8,879 nucleotides of DNA from Acidisarcina sp. (GTDB lineage Bacteria; Acidobacteriota; Blastocatellia; Pyrinomonadales; Pyrinomonadaceae), in NCBI GenBank assembly GCA_021155145.1, contig JAJNPX010000505.1, positions 1 through 8,879 on the forward strand. The letters are read 5' to 3'. Both the position numbers and the translations under genes were made by a program. The notes under the pieces are model-generated. The model did no database searches and had not been told where the DNA came from. It worked only from the letters and a program-made list of their open reading frames with translations. This document shows positions 8,838-8,879 of this stretch, in pieces (within the stretch, counting starts at the first letter, position 1; each line of letters begins with the position of its first letter).

Positions 8838-8865
8838 TTTTGGATTTTAGATTTTGGATTTTGGA
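8838..8865. repeat. Heptanucleotide tandem repeat, four copies
   Basis: On the plus strand TTTTGGA, TTTTAGA, TTTTGGA and TTTTGGA follow one another without gaps (ATCCAAA-type units on the minus strand). The third unit as read from dprA has one base changed. The array ends 7 nt before the dprA ATG at 8830. AT-rich heptamer arrays of this sequence type occur scattered between genes in various bacterial genomes, cyanobacteria among them. It has no coding role. Whether the array goes on outside the window cannot be told, but the bases from 8869 to the edge no longer follow the pattern. Confidence 0.85.
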
Positions 8866-8879
8866 TTGACCGATTTTCG

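Overview
This window reads as an ordinary stretch of bacterial chromosome. It is moderately GC-rich and densely packed, and seven of its eight genes lie on the minus strand. Several traits suggest, but do not prove, a soil- or water-type Gram-negative bacterium, perhaps Acidobacteriota: a secreted M28 peptidase with Pro/Ala-rich inserts, a Tat-exported PhoX-like enzyme, and a dprA-topA neighbourhood. No rRNA, tRNA, CRISPR array, insertion sequence or phage gene was seen.

Layout from left to right: (1) the N-terminal 128 codons of a Tat-exported PhoX/DUF839-type protein, minus strand, cut by the left edge; (2) a 52-nt divergent intergenic region; (3) a GNAT acetyltransferase, the only plus-strand gene; (4) a multi-pass membrane protein of unknown function, minus strand, whose 3' end overlaps the GNAT 3' end by 28 bp; (5) a rho-independent terminator; (6) a secreted zinc aminopeptidase of family M28; (7) a 91-nt intergenic region with two overlapping inverted repeats; (8) a small SAM-dependent methyltransferase of the phospholipid N-methyltransferase type; (9) topA; (10) a YkgJ-type cysteine-cluster protein with an unexplained N-terminal extension; (11) dprA, preceded by a heptanucleotide tandem repeat at the right edge.

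The order of transcription on the minus strand is dprA, then the cysteine-cluster gene, topA, and the methyltransferase. The gaps are 92, 6 and 4 nt, so the last three at least are probably cotranscribed. DprA (loading of incoming single-stranded DNA) and TopA (relaxation of negative supercoils) are both DNA-handling proteins, but their linkage probably reflects a common housekeeping cluster rather than one pathway. The peptidase gene has its own Shine-Dalgarno sequence and its own terminator, so it may be a separate unit. The PhoX-like gene and the GNAT gene diverge from a shared short control region.

I found no convincing previously undescribed system. The points most worth checking are the mutually exclusive hairpins ahead of the peptidase gene, the heptamer repeat that sits where the dprA ribosome binding site should be, the N-terminal extension of the cysteine-cluster protein, and the zinc fingers of TopA that lack a cysteine.
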